A DNA stretch of 64,000 nt from Lactobacillus sp. W8174 (GTDB lineage Bacteria > Bacillota > Bacilli > Lactobacillales > Lactobacillaceae), in assembly GCF_016100975.1 (NCBI RefSeq), contig NZ_JACFRN010000005.1, positions 148,974 to 212,973 of the forward strand, in the 5' to 3' direction. A model generated the notes under the pieces. The model saw only the letters and a list, made by a program, of their open reading frames with translations, made no database searches and was not told the origin of the DNA. Each line of letters starts with the position of its first letter. Positions within the stretch are counted from its first letter, which is position 1. Of the stretch, positions 53,008 to 62,678 are shown piece after piece. A program made the position numbers and the translations under genes.

Positions 53008-55332
53008 CTAATGTTTATATCTACTTAAATGTGGATGATTACCATTTTTTTGAAAATTGTTGCGGTAGTGACCCTTATGTGCGTGATCGTTGCGAAAGCC
53101 CCGATTACCGCGTCTTTCGTTTTTCGTACCACGATTATTATGAGACCTCTTAGGTGCATTAGGATCATAAATTTCAAAGTCAAGCTGATGCTGCTCAACG
53201 TTAGCATTCGTAAGGGTTACTTTAAGAGGCATCCCCACATGATATTGTTTATGAGTACCGCGTCCAGTCAGGGTCATGCTTTTTTCATTATAACTGTAGA
53301 AATCATCCGTCAAATTTGAAATATGAATTAAGCCTTCAACTGTATTGGGCAACTGGATAAACATTCCAAAACTAGTCACAGAAGAAACAACAGCATCAAA
53401 GTGTTCTCCAACTTTATCCGCCATATATTCTGTCATCTTTAAGTCATTTACTTCTCTTTCAGTATCAACAGATACACGTTCCTGAGTTGAAGTCTGATCT
53501 GCAACTTCAGGTAAATAGCTGGCAAAATGATCCTGTACTTTTTGATTAATACCCTTTTCACTATAGGCGTGAATCATTCTATGCACCATTAAATCGGAAT
53601 AGCGCCTTATTGGTGAAGTAAAATGAGTATAAAACTTAGCTGCTAAGCCAAAGTGTCCCAGTGGTTCTTCTGAATAATGTGCCTGCTTTAAACTACGCAG
53701 CATCATCATTTGAACTACTGCTTCTTCAGGCGTATCAGTTGTTTTAGCCACAACTTTTTGTAAATCAATTGGCTTAACGTGATTAGGATCAGCGGTAATA
53801 TGCAATCCAAAAGCACTGCAAAATTCAAAGAAGCCTTTAATGCGTTCACCATCTGGAGTTTCGTGCACACGATATAGAAACGGAACGTGTTTGCGATAAA
53901 AGTCTTCAGCCACAGTTTCATTTGCCATCAACATAAATGATTCAATCATTTTTTCAGCTATTCCACGATTGTGTAACACAATATCTGTGGGTTTACCTTG
54001 GTCGTCGACAATAATTTTTGCTTCTGGTTCTTCAAAATCTATTGCACCACGCTGATGTCTTTGCTGATATAACACGTTATGTAGTTCAGCCATATCTTGC
54101 AACATAGGTGCCAACTTAACGTATTTGTCTTCAAGCTTTTCATGATTATCTGGATCTAAGACCTTGTTGACATTGTTATAAGTCATTCTGCCGTGTGATC
54201 TCATAACAGAGGGGTGAATACGATAATCAACCCGTTTTCCTTCAGGAGAAATTTCCATTTCACAAGACAAAACAAGACGATCTTGCCCTTCGTTTAAAGA
54301 GCAGATGCCGTTAGATAATCTAAAGGGCAACATGGGAATAACACGATCAACAAGATATGTACTATTACCCCTGGTAAAAGCTTCCTTATCCAACGGAGAG
54401 TTTTCTGTCACGTAGTGAGCCACATCAGCAATATGAACCCCTAAATGATAGTTACCGTTAGGAAGTTTCCATAAAACCACGGCATCATCGAAGTCTTTAG
54501 AATCATCCCCGTCAATGGTAACTGCGGGTTGCTCCCTAATGTCCTCACGATTCGCCATTTCTGCCTCTGTCACGTGATCAGGAATGGCATTAGACTGCTC
54601 AAGTGCAGCTTCAGACCATTCTGTACGAACATCATGTTCAGACACAATAGCCATAATATCGACGCCTGGTAAATTTTTGTTGCCTATAATATTGGTAACA
54701 ACACCTGTCATCGAATCTGGATTATCTTTGTCAGGATAGTTAGCAAGCGATACTTTGACAATATCTTGTTTTTGTGGATGCAAACTGTCCTGACTAATAT
54801 AAACGCGATAGTTTGCCAGTTTTTTATTTGAGCTGAGAACATAACCAATAAAATGACTGGTTTTTATTTGAGCATCAGTCATTGAATGAAATTCACCAAC
54901 AAGTGTTTTCGTGCCACGTTCGAGAATTTCTTCTACTTGTCCTTCAGGCCCCTTACCATTCCATGGATTACCACCAGCAGTGATTTTGACCTTAACACGA
55001 TCACCATCCACGGCATATGCTGTATAATCGCGAGCAATAAAAATATCATCAGCATCTTCGTCCTCGAGTTTGACGAAGCCAAAGCCCTTGCTGTTAGCCT
55101 TAAAAATGCCTTCCACTTCGGTATTTTCTTCAGCTAATTGATATCGACCATTGCCATCAGTAATTATTTTCTTTTCCTGTTCCAAATAGGATAATGCTTT
55201 GACCATATCTGAAAAACTGCCAAGTCTGTCTCGGCGTAATATACGATCAATTTGTTCAACTTGATATTGTTTTTTAGGATTGTGACGAAAAATCTCTAAA
55301 ACATTGGCTAGGATATTCTCGTTTTGTGCCAT
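53008..55332 (-). CDS. rnr: Ribonuclease R
   Basis: 774 residues: N-terminal HTH and cold-shock domains (GKGPEGQVEEILERG), catalytic RNB domain with DGDDSKDFDDAVVL (metal-binding Asp), CSLNEGQDRLVLSCEMEISP and PIRRYSDLMVHR, and an S1 domain. The C-terminal tail is basic, rich in His, Asn and Gly (about 735-774), as typical for RNase R. It degrades structured RNA 3'-5' and works with the SmpB-tmRNA system. Confidence 0.96.
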   Translation of the reverse strand: MAQNENILANVLEIFRHNPKKQYQVEQIDRILRRDRLGSFSDMVKALSYLEQEKKIITDGNGRYQLAEENTEVEGIFKANSKGFGFVKLEDEDADDIFIARDYTAYAVDGDRVKVKITAGGNPWNGKGPEGQVEEILERGTKTLVGEFHSMTDAQIKTSHFIGYVLSSNKKLANYRVYISQDSLHPQKQDIVKVSLANYPDKDNPDSMTGVVTNIIGNKNLPGVDIMAIVSEHDVRTEWSEAALEQSNAIPDHVTEAEMANREDIREQPAVTIDGDDSKDFDDAVVLWKLPNGNYHLGVHIADVAHYVTENSPLDKEAFTRGNSTYLVDRVIPMLPFRLSNGICSLNEGQDRLVLSCEMEISPEGKRVDYRIHPSVMRSHGRMTYNNVNKVLDPDNHEKLEDKYVKLAPMLQDMAELHNVLYQQRHQRGAIDFEEPEAKIIVDDQGKPTDIVLHNRGIAEKMIESFMLMANETVAEDFYRKHVPFLYRVHETPDGERIKGFFEFCSAFGLHITADPNHVKPIDLQKVVAKTTDTPEEAVVQMMMLRSLKQAHYSEEPLGHFGLAAKFYTHFTSPIRRYSDLMVHRMIHAYSEKGINQKVQDHFASYLPEVADQTSTQERVSVDTEREVNDLKMTEYMADKVGEHFDAVVSSVTSFGMFIQLPNTVEGLIHISNLTDDFYSYNEKSMTLTGRGTHKQYHVGMPLKVTLTNANVEQHQLDFEIYDPNAPKRSHNNRGTKNERRGNRGFRNDHAHKGHYRNNFQKNGNHPHLSRYKH

Positions 55333-55363
55333 GCACTTAACTCCGTTTCGTTAGTAAAAAGAT

Positions 55364-55396
55364 AAAAAAAGTCCTCCCATCACTTGATCGGGAGGA
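55364..55396 (-). terminator. Terminator between secG and rnr
   Basis: Perfect stem TCCTCCC / GGGAGGA with 11-nt loop and seven T on the minus strand; it may attenuate read-through into rnr. Confidence 0.85.
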
Positions 55397-55404
55397 ACCA
55401 TTAG

Positions 55405-55638
55405 TTATTTTGAAGACAAATAAGCTAATACAATAGCAAAAGCGAAAAAGAGCACCAGTAAAACAGATGTTACTTTTTCCATAAATGCCTCAAAACCACG
55501 TTTCTTCGTTTGACCACTAAAAACTGCACCGCCAGAGAGTGCATTCAATGCATCTTGCTGCTTTTGCGGCTGCATCATTGTCGCAATAACGATTAAGATT
55601 GAAACAATAATTAGTAGCGTCATAAATAAATTGTACAA
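55405..55638 (-). CDS. secG: Preprotein translocase subunit SecG
   Basis: 77 residues starting at a TTG (55638) that lies 7 nt after GGAGG, giving the typical start MYNLFMTLLIIVSILIVIATMMQP. A reading from 55659 would put the ribosome site inside the gene. Two membrane segments (about 2-20 and 53-75) frame the polar loop LNALSGGAVFSGQTKKRG. It assists SecYEG export. Confidence 0.93.
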   Translation of the reverse strand: MYNLFMTLLIIVSILIVIATMMQPQKQQDALNALSGGAVFSGQTKKRGFEAFMEKVTSVLLVLFFAFAIVLAYLSSK

Positions 55639-55706
55639 TGCGCTGCCTCCAATATACAAATACGTTACTGGTAAATTTTAGCACAAAATAGATTTAATTT
55701 CGAGTT

Positions 55707-57767
55707 TTATTTTTCGAGTTCAGGTGCATCGGTTTTAAATTTATTTTGCGTTGATTTTTGATGATTTTTATACCATAAAGAAGTTTTATTTTTTGCATAT
55801 AAATTCTTTAAAGCTTTTTGCTCATTATAATCATAATCTTGTGGCTTAACCTTTTTAAACCACTTTGGATGATAAAAACGTAGAAGATTACCCGCTATAA
55901 CGCGATCAGATAAGGAAAGCTGCGTGGTAACCTTGTTTGAAATTGCCACCAGCTCAGTCTTTAATTTTTTGTCTGGCTTAATTATTTCTTCACCTGTCTT
56001 AGTATCATAATAGGTACTGCCTACTTTCGCATATAGCGGTGTTATAAAATCACCATTTCGCTGGGCAACAATTTGTGGTGCTTTGTTACTTAATAAATCA
56101 TGACCAAATTGTATAGTGCCCTTGTTCGTAATTCCCAGTAAATTTAACAAGGTTGGCAACACGTCAATTTCTCCACCATAAGTGTTTTTAATGCCGCCTT
56201 TTAACCCCTTCATATGAAACATTAAGGGAACACGCTGAAATTTCAGGTTATCAAAATTAGTAAATTCATCCTGATCAAGAAGTTCTGCACTTGCCTTATG
56301 GTGGTTGCCGGAAATACCATAATGATCACCATAAAAAACAAGTAGTGTATTTTTATCTAAACCAGTTTTTTTCATCCACCGCATTAATTGTCCTACGGCT
56401 TGATCTAAATAATGAGCCGTTTGGACATAACCATCGACCGTTTCATCACCAGTGTCAGTTTTGTCAATTGATTGATTTTTCTTATCCAAATCATAGGGAT
56501 AATGATTAGTTACAGTAATTAATTTAAGATAAAAAGGTTGCGGCAAGCGTTCAATATACTTAATTGATTGCGAGAAAAAAATTTTGTCTTTTAAGCCATA
56601 ACCTATGTAATACTTAGGTTTATTTTGATAATAAGAAAGCGGCATAAAATACTCATAGCCAAATTGCTTGTAGGCATTATTACGATTCCAAAAAGACCCG
56701 GCTCCACCATGCATAACGGCAGTAGTATATCCACCCTGCTGTTTTAATATTGCAGGAGCGCTTTCAAACGTATTTGAAGTGCCATAACTAGACATTGCTG
56801 AACCTGATTGTAAACCAAAAAGAGAATTTTCCAGCATCATTTCGGCATCCGAAGTTTTGCCTTGGCCAACTTGATTATAAAAATTGGAGAAGCTAAGCGT
56901 ATTTTTGGCGTGATACAGTTTATTTAAATTAGGAGTGACCCCCTTGCCCTTCCACTTGTACCCAATCAAAAATTGCTGAAAGCTTTCAAGATGTATGACC
57001 ATAACATTTTTGCCCTTGGCAACACCCGTATAAGCACTATTTGGTTTAACGTAATTAACCTTTAAATACTTTTTAACCGATTGCAAGTCAGAAACATTAG
57101 CTTTGGCCATTTGCTCACTTGTTTGAGCTGTTTTAAAAGCATCATATACCGCATATTCATTCATACCCAAATATTTAACAATATAACTGTTGTCAAAAGT
57201 TCTGGTTAACAAACCTGAGCGGTCCTTTTGAGCCATCAACAAATTAATGCCAATAAGCAGAACAGCAATACCTTCAAGCAGAAGATTAAATCTTAACTTT
57301 AACGGGCGTAAATCATATTTAACGACTTTACTAACCATTAAAAAGATGATTAGCGCTATGTCCATAAAGGCTAAAAAATCTGTTACCCGAGTTATTCCTA
57401 CAATGCTTTTACCCAAGTTATCAGCAGTCGAGCCTGAAGTTTTAATAATAGACAAAGACAAAAAATTTGAAAACTCGCGATAATAAAGGATATTGGCAAA
57501 TAACCACAAGCTGAGCAGAAAATCAATTGCAATCATGATCCAGTATGATTTTCTGCCCTTAAAGAAAAGACCAATTCCCAGCAAAAGTAGTCCTGAAGGC
57601 AAAGGATTTAAAAATAACAGAAAATTCTGCATTGCACCTTCGGCACCCAGATTAAACTTGGTTAGATAAATTAAGTATGTCTTCAACCAGAAAGTCACTA
57701 AAATAATAGTAAAAAAGCCTAGTTTGGTTTGGGTCAGCCATTGCAGAAAAGACTTGATACGTGTCAT
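55707..57767 (-). CDS. ltaS: Lipoteichoic acid synthase (LtaS family)
   Basis: 686 residues: five membrane segments in the first ~200, then an extracellular sulfatase-like domain. Catalytic Thr is in GQGKTSDAEMML (about 300); metal and substrate residues are in FYGDHYGISGNHHK (about 480). It polymerises glycerol phosphate from phosphatidylglycerol on a glycolipid anchor outside the cell. Genes for the likely anchor (two GT4 enzymes and a flippase-like protein) lie directly upstream on the same strand. Confidence 0.9.
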   Translation of the reverse strand: MTRIKSFLQWLTQTKLGFFTIILVTFWLKTYLIYLTKFNLGAEGAMQNFLLFLNPLPSGLLLLGIGLFFKGRKSYWIMIAIDFLLSLWLFANILYYREFSNFLSLSIIKTSGSTADNLGKSIVGITRVTDFLAFMDIALIIFLMVSKVVKYDLRPLKLRFNLLLEGIAVLLIGINLLMAQKDRSGLLTRTFDNSYIVKYLGMNEYAVYDAFKTAQTSEQMAKANVSDLQSVKKYLKVNYVKPNSAYTGVAKGKNVMVIHLESFQQFLIGYKWKGKGVTPNLNKLYHAKNTLSFSNFYNQVGQGKTSDAEMMLENSLFGLQSGSAMSSYGTSNTFESAPAILKQQGGYTTAVMHGGAGSFWNRNNAYKQFGYEYFMPLSYYQNKPKYYIGYGLKDKIFFSQSIKYIERLPQPFYLKLITVTNHYPYDLDKKNQSIDKTDTGDETVDGYVQTAHYLDQAVGQLMRWMKKTGLDKNTLLVFYGDHYGISGNHHKASAELLDQDEFTNFDNLKFQRVPLMFHMKGLKGGIKNTYGGEIDVLPTLLNLLGITNKGTIQFGHDLLSNKAPQIVAQRNGDFITPLYAKVGSTYYDTKTGEEIIKPDKKLKTELVAISNKVTTQLSLSDRVIAGNLLRFYHPKWFKKVKPQDYDYNEQKALKNLYAKNKTSLWYKNHQKSTQNKFKTDAPELEK

Positions 57768-57836
57768 CTTATTCTCCTCTCACTAAGCCTATATCTTACC
57801 CTTAACTGCTGTTAAGTGCAGGGATTTTAATAAAAA

Positions 57837-58862
57837 TTAATCATTCTGTGGGCTGAGCAATTTTTGCGGTTTAAAAATCCAAGCAAAGATTCCTAAAATC
57901 ATACCGAAAAAATACGTGACAAAGCGCCACAAGAACATCCCTACGATTAAGGTACCATTAGATGAAATAAAGGTAGAAAATAAAGTTTGAAAGCTATATT
58001 CTGCCCCACCTGATGCTCCGGGAATAGGTATAATCGCCATGAACATGATAATCATAATGTTCATTTGAGTTACGCTTGCCCAGTCAGCAGAAACATTTAA
58101 AGTGACCAATGTCATATAGGGAATGGAATAAAAGCACAACAGTTGCAATACAGTGAGTACCACACACACTAGCAATTTCTTTTTTTCCCTTTTTAGCTTT
58201 TGGCTTTCCTCATAAAATGTTTCAATTTTATCAAGCGTGTTTTTACGCCATATATCGACCCGCTTTTGATTAATAAATTTTGCTAGTAAGTTCATTATCC
58301 AGTTGGCAGCATTTTTAGTCCAATTATAGGCAAACAAAATTGCCAGCAAAAAAGCAATAGAGCCGACATGAATTAAAAAGCCGATTGCAATGAAAACAGC
58401 TAGTCCTGCAAACTTGGTTGCTACCATATGAAAGCCGGTAATAATTGTAGTGACGTAAGCTAAAAAAACTACAATTTGATAAATAATAAACTTCATCAGT
58501 AGTAAGGATGTTGCCCGACCGCCTTCTATTCCCATTTGAACCATAGCAGCTAATTGTGAAGGCTGTCCACCAGTTGACATAGGAGTGATGGCATTAAAAA
58601 GCGCTTGAATCAAGGGAATTCTAAAAAAAGACCATTTTGAACGGCTAGGTTCATTTTTGCGCTTGGTAAGAACTGCCAAAATGCTGGCTTCAAAAACATA
58701 AGAAAGAAGCATTAAACCAAAAACAGCGACTAACCCAATCAAGTTAATATTGCGAGCTGCTTGCTCCAATTGTGCAATCGGAGTTGATCTTAAGTCAACA
58801 TATAAAACTATGCCACTTATTACAAGAACTATGGCAACGCCCCACAAGTGTTTTTTATTCAT
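57837..58862 (-). CDS. Lysylphosphatidylglycerol synthase TM-region/UPF0104 protein (flippase-like)
   Basis: 341 residues with about eight membrane segments and the signature P.STGGQPSQL (TPMSTGGQPSQLAAMVQMGIEGGRATSLL) and IPIPGASGGAEYSF. It is homologous to the flippase half of MprF but lacks the synthase half. It starts in the stop codon of the upstream GT gene (TAATG), so the two are coupled; flipping a glycolipid is the plausible role here. Confidence 0.87.
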   Translation of the reverse strand: MNKKHLWGVAIVLVISGIVLYVDLRSTPIAQLEQAARNINLIGLVAVFGLMLLSYVFEASILAVLTKRKNEPSRSKWSFFRIPLIQALFNAITPMSTGGQPSQLAAMVQMGIEGGRATSLLLMKFIIYQIVVFLAYVTTIITGFHMVATKFAGLAVFIAIGFLIHVGSIAFLLAILFAYNWTKNAANWIMNLLAKFINQKRVDIWRKNTLDKIETFYEESQKLKREKKKLLVCVVLTVLQLLCFYSIPYMTLVTLNVSADWASVTQMNIMIIMFMAIIPIPGASGGAEYSFQTLFSTFISSNGTLIVGMFLWRFVTYFFGMILGIFAWIFKPQKLLSPQND

Positions 58863-59905
58863 TAGCGAATTTGTCCCAAGTTACGACCAATTTCATATTG
58901 CTCTTGATAAAAATCATCCCATATGTGGGCTAAATTATCTTCAGAATATTTTTCACTGGCTTCATCGGATAACTGGCTGTATTTATTTAAAATGGCCGGA
59001 TCTTGCGCTGCTACCCGCAATTGCTGATTCATTTCAGTGAAATTACTGCCCTTCATGTAATACCCACTGATTATTGCCTGATATAAATCGAGATCACGCA
59101 ACAAAACTGGGGTAGCGCAACTAAAGGCTTCCAAAACAGACATAGGAAATAACTCATCATAAGATGGCAAAACAAATAGATCTGCAATGTTGAGGTAATC
59201 AACTAATTTCTGCCGATCAATGATTCCCGTAAATTTAAGATTTTGTGGTGGATTTTCGACCAGTTTTTTAAAATGATCATAACCATCAGTTATTTTGCCA
59301 AAAGAAAAGCCTCCGGCCCAGATAAATTGCATCTCAGGATTTGCCTTAGCTAATTTGGCAAAGTCATCAACGCCTTTACGAGCCTGTACTTGACCATCAC
59401 CGAAAACCACAAATTTATTAAGTGGAATACCTAATTGATGCCTAAATGAATTCTTTTTTTCCTGACTTTCTGAATAAAACTCATTCTTAGATACAAAGTT
59501 GGGAATATACTTCACATTTTCACGCTTAATACCATATTTAACTAACTTATCAATAAAAATCGGATTAACAACTACGATCTCATCCATCCGTTTATAAAAA
59601 TCAATTACATACTTATAAAAAATATTTTTTGCCAATGATGGCAATTTAACCGATCCTTCAAGCGTTTCCGGCAAAAAGTGAACATAACCAATTTTGCGTC
59701 CTCGTGCCGGTGAAAAACTATTAGCAAAATAAGTTGGGTTCACTGTATGATAATGTGTTAGATCGCTTTTACCATATCTGTTATTAGTGACATAAAATTT
59801 GTCAACCAAGTGTGTTCTAAGTAATCTTATCAGCTCTGTATATACAGATCCGACTCCCTGCCCTTTTACCGAGGCAGCTTGTGAAAACATATTAATTCTA
59901 ATCAT
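58862..59905 (-). CDS. GT4 glycosyltransferase (second glycolipid sugar, LafB-like)
   Basis: 347 residues from the ATG at 59905 (GAGGAG ribosome site); a longer reading would overlap the upstream gene out of need. It starts MIRINMFSQAASVKGQGVGSVYTEL, carries VVFGDGQVQARKGVDDFAKL and the C-terminal GT4 donor motif LPSYDELFPMSVLEAFSCATPVLLRD. It likely adds a second sugar to glucosyl-diacylglycerol, as LafB does in Listeria; the actual sugar is not readable. Confidence 0.85.
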   Translation of the reverse strand: MIRINMFSQAASVKGQGVGSVYTELIRLLRTHLVDKFYVTNNRYGKSDLTHYHTVNPTYFANSFSPARGRKIGYVHFLPETLEGSVKLPSLAKNIFYKYVIDFYKRMDEIVVVNPIFIDKLVKYGIKRENVKYIPNFVSKNEFYSESQEKKNSFRHQLGIPLNKFVVFGDGQVQARKGVDDFAKLAKANPEMQFIWAGGFSFGKITDGYDHFKKLVENPPQNLKFTGIIDRQKLVDYLNIADLFVLPSYDELFPMSVLEAFSCATPVLLRDLDLYQAIISGYYMKGSNFTEMNQQLRVAAQDPAILNKYSQLSDEASEKYSEDNLAHIWDDFYQEQYEIGRNLGQIR

Positions 59906-61070
59906 TTGTCTCCTCTTGAAGATCCTTTTGCGAATCTGAAATTGTATCTTGATAAAATTGATAAACTGAACTAGCAAATTTTTGAGCAGAAATTTGTTCC
60001 ATTTTTGCAGACAATTTATCAGGCTGAATGCTTTTTCTCCCTTTTCTTAAATAGAATAATATTTCATTGAGCATTTCACCAGGGCCGTTAAAGACTTTGC
60101 CAAATTCTTCATCATCAAAAACATGTTCAGTATAGTCAGTATCATAAACGACACATTTCGTACCTGAAGCTAAGGCTTCAATATACGTCAAACCTTGAGT
60201 TTCAGTATCACTAGCTGAAACAAACAGGTCTGCCATTTTATAATAGGAGCCAACATCATCATGGGGTATATCTCCAGTAAATATTACACTATCTTCCAAT
60301 GTTAATCGTTCCACCTGCTCTTGCAAAACTTCCATATCTGGTCCATCTCCAGCAATCACTAGACGTGTTTGAGGAAACTCATCAAGAATTTCCGGCATTG
60401 CATTTAGGATGCGATCTATCTTCTTTTCTTCTGCAACTCTACTCAAAGTTAATAATACCGGGACCTCGTCTGGTATGTCTAACTCTTTGCGAACATCAAC
60501 TGTTTCTGGCTTATTTAAGCTATTTATATCCACTCCAGTTGGAATAACCCTCATAGGTATATTTACCTTATAACGCTTCAAAAGAGCCTCTACGCGCTTA
60601 CTAGGTGCAATAACGCCATCCATATTTTTTAAGTAAGCATTGGTAAATTGCTTAACATGATATGGTCTAAGCAAATGTCCATTTAAAACGTAGTGCAGGT
60701 AATCTTCATACATTGTATGATAAGTATGTATTGCCGGAATTTTCAATTGGTGGGCAACATACTTCCCTATCATACCCAAAGCAAACTCAGTTTGGGTATG
60801 AACAATATCCAATTTAACTTCACGAGCAACCTTTGTAGCTTCAAAAAAGCCTCTAAACGCAACGCGTCTATCAGTAAACGAAATAAAGGGAACACTGCTG
60901 AAACGGAATATGTTAGCCTCAACTGTTCCTTTTTTTATATGAGGATCGGTAGTAGTAAAAATAAAAACATTATGACCTTGCTCCTCAAGAGCATCTTTTA
61001 AGGTTTTAATTGATGTTGCTACACCACTTAATTGTGGAAAATATGAATCGGTAAAGATACCTATATTCAT
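59898..61070 (-). CDS. GT4 glycosyltransferase (glucosyl-diacylglycerol synthase, LafA-like)
   Basis: 390 residues from the ATG at 61070 (GGAGG, 9-nt spacing). MNIGIFTDSYFPQLSGVATS is the start pattern of processive DAG glucosyltransferases; PTGVDINSL, LLTLSRVAEEKKIDRIL and SASDTETQGLTYIEALASGTKCV give the GT4 fold. It transfers glucose from UDP-glucose to diacylglycerol. Its end overlaps the next GT start by 8 bp. First gene of the glycolipid/LTA unit. Confidence 0.88.
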   Translation of the reverse strand: MNIGIFTDSYFPQLSGVATSIKTLKDALEEQGHNVFIFTTTDPHIKKGTVEANIFRFSSVPFISFTDRRVAFRGFFEATKVAREVKLDIVHTQTEFALGMIGKYVAHQLKIPAIHTYHTMYEDYLHYVLNGHLLRPYHVKQFTNAYLKNMDGVIAPSKRVEALLKRYKVNIPMRVIPTGVDINSLNKPETVDVRKELDIPDEVPVLLTLSRVAEEKKIDRILNAMPEILDEFPQTRLVIAGDGPDMEVLQEQVERLTLEDSVIFTGDIPHDDVGSYYKMADLFVSASDTETQGLTYIEALASGTKCVVYDTDYTEHVFDDEEFGKVFNGPGEMLNEILFYLRKGRKSIQPDKLSAKMEQISAQKFASSVYQFYQDTISDSQKDLQEETND

Positions 61071-61145
61071 CTTAAATACCTCCATAAAAGGTATTATAAA
61101 GATTACACATAACTTGTGCAATTTTTATAAAAAAACTTACAATAC

Positions 61146-61173
61146 AAAAGCAGCCCTCGTATGAGGGCTGCTT
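61146..61173 (-). terminator. Terminator of the tRNA cluster
   Basis: Perfect 11-bp stem AAGCAGCCCTC / GAGGGCTGCTT, 4-nt loop, then a T-rich tail; right after the last tRNA. Confidence 0.9.
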
Positions 61174-61178
61174 AGTAA

Positions 61179-61263
61179 TAGCGGTGATCGGGGTCGAACC
61201 GATACGTCCTAAACGGACACCAGATTTTGAGTCTGGCGCGTCTGCCAATTCCGCCACACCGCC
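61179..61263 (-). tRNA. tRNA-Leu(CAA)
   Basis: 85 nt, long variable arm, anticodon loop CTCAAAA (CAA). The acceptor begins with a G-U pair. No encoded CCA. Last tRNA of the cluster. Confidence 0.93.
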
Positions 61264-61304
61264 ATAATATGTTTTAATTTACAGTTCAATGAGTGAACCG
61301 ATAA

Positions 61305-61375
<71 letters not shown>

Positions 61376-61396
61376 ATCGAATTTTTATTAAAATAG

Positions 61397-61470
61397 ATTG
61401 GGATAGCTGGATTCGAACCAGCGCATAATAGAGTCAAAGTCTAGTGCCTTACCGCTTGGCTATATCCCAA
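61397..61470 (-). tRNA. tRNA-Gln(TTG)
   Basis: 74 nt, anticodon loop CTTTGAC (TTG), acceptor TTGGGAT / ATCCCAA. No encoded CCA. Confidence 0.93.
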
Positions 61471-61476
61471 TGCTAG

Positions 61477-61550
61477 GGCGGAATATGGGATTCGAACCCA
61501 TGTATGCCGGATCCACAAACCGGTGTGTTAACCCCTTCACCAATTCCGCC
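61477..61550 (-). tRNA. tRNA-His(GTG)
   Basis: 74 nt including the extra 5' G(-1) paired to C73, the histidine identity element. Anticodon loop TTGTGGA (GTG). Confidence 0.94.
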
Positions 61551-61561
61551 ATGAAGGTAAA

Positions 61562-61632
61562 CAGGGATAGTAGGAATTGAACCCACACTAGCGGTTTTGG
61601 AGACCGATGTACTACCTTTATACGATATCCCT
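61562..61632 (-). tRNA. tRNA-Trp(CCA)
   Basis: 71 nt, anticodon loop CTCCAAA (CCA), discriminator G. Confidence 0.93.
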
Positions 61633-61636
61633 ATTA

Positions 61637-61718
61637 TGGAGGAGGGTGGATTCGAACCGCCGAACTCAGAGAGAGCGGTTTTACAGACCGCCGCGTTTAG
61701 CCACTTCGCTACTCCTCC
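61637..61718 (-). tRNA. tRNA-Tyr(GTA)
   Basis: 82 nt, class II with long variable arm, anticodon loop CTGTAAA (GTA). The acceptor is perfect; the T-stem (GGCGG / CCACC) has a C-A mismatch in its middle. Confidence 0.92.
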
Positions 61719-61725
61719 AGGCTGA

Positions 61726-61798
61726 TGGCGCGGGACGGAATCGAACCGCCGACACAAGGAGCTTCAATCCTTTGCTCTACCGACTGAGCTACCGAGCC
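61726..61798 (-). tRNA. tRNA-Phe(GAA), copy 1
   Basis: 73 nt, anticodon loop TTGAAGC (GAA). The acceptor GGCTCGG / CCGCGCC has a U-C mismatch at pair 4-69. Duplicate of 62763-62835. Confidence 0.92.
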
Positions 61799-61804
61799 AT
61801 CCTA

Positions 61805-61878
61805 CGGTCCATATCAGATTTGAACTGATGATCTTCTCCGTGACAGGGAGACGAGATAAACCACTGCTCCAATGGACC
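61805..61878 (-). tRNA. tRNA-Asp(GTC), copy 1
   Basis: 74 nt, anticodon loop CTGTCAC (GTC), acceptor GGTCCAT / ATGGACC, discriminator G. Duplicate of 62842-62915. Confidence 0.93.
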
Positions 61879-61881
61879 ATA

Positions 61882-61955
<74 letters not shown>

Positions 61956-61965
61956 ATTTTAATAA

Positions 61966-62052
61966 AGGAGGATGTGGGATTTGAACCCACGCACGGCAAG
62001 ACCGTCTAACGGTTTTCAAAACCGTCCCCTTAAGCCACTTGGGTAATCCTCC
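61966..62052 (-). tRNA. tRNA-Ser(TGA)
   Basis: 87 nt, long variable arm, anticodon loop TTTGAAA (TGA). Confidence 0.93.
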
Positions 62053-62078
62053 AAATGTAAATATACCAAGAATGGTAA

Positions 62079-62150
62079 TGACCCGTACGGGATTTGAACC
62101 CATGTTACCGCCGTGAAAGGGCGATGTCTTAACCACTTGACCAACGGGTC
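62079..62150 (-). tRNA. tRNA-Glu(TTC)
   Basis: 72 nt, anticodon loop CTTTCAC (TTC). First tRNA after the internal promoter at 62186-62214. Confidence 0.93.
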
Positions 62151-62185
62151 ATATTTATCGTTCCTACGCCATAAGACGCTTAATT

Positions 62186-62214
62186 ATGATACCTAACTTA
62201 TTGTAAAAAGTCAA
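62186..62214 (-). promoter_or_regulatory. Promoter of the distal tRNA block
   Basis: -35 TTGACT (62214-62209), exactly 17 nt, -10 TATCAT (62191-62186). About 36 nt before the mature tRNA-Glu end. It lets 11 tRNAs be transcribed independently of the rRNA operon. Confidence 0.82.
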
Positions 62215-62459
62215 CTGTTTTTTATTTGTTTAACCTAACAAATCCTGTTAAGTTGCTGAATCACAACGTTATTAATAATACAGGATTATGGTTCATCATG
62301 CAAGACTTTTGTGCAAAAAGTTGAACTTTTTTCGTGTGGTTGCCAGCTAAAAATACTTTTTCCAGCAATCACAGTATTTTTACATTATATCGTGAAAAAG
62401 GTTGTATCATCCTCTTTTGAAAGAATTAGCAAGTCAATTAAAGCCAACTCTACCAATTA

Positions 62460-62496
62460 AAAAGGACCGCAGATTAAATTCTAACGGTCTTTTTAA
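62460..62496 (-). terminator. Terminator of the rRNA-proximal tRNA block
   Basis: Minus-strand AAAGACCG / CGGTCCTTT hairpin with a T-rich tail, 10 bp after tRNA-Ser(GCT). Confidence 0.7.
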
Positions 62497-62505
62497 TTAT
62501 ATAAG

Positions 62506-62595
62506 CGGAGACTGAGAGATTCGAACTCTCGCACCAGAATAACCCGATCTACACCCTTAGCAAGGGCGCCTCTTCAGCCACTTGAGTAAGTCTCC
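62506..62595 (-). tRNA. tRNA-Ser(GCT)
   Basis: 90 nt, long variable arm, anticodon loop TTGCTAA (GCT), discriminator G. Confidence 0.93.
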
Positions 62596-62599
62596 ACAA

Positions 62600-62673
<74 letters not shown>

Positions 62674-62678
62674 CAAAA

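Larger units (their letters stand above)
62151..62505. other. Spacer between the two tRNA blocks
   Basis: 355 bp, AT-rich and without a gene. It holds the promoter of the second tRNA block (62186-62214), a weak hairpin AAAAATAC / GTATTTTT (62349-62381) and the terminator of the first block (62460-62496). Confidence 0.75.
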
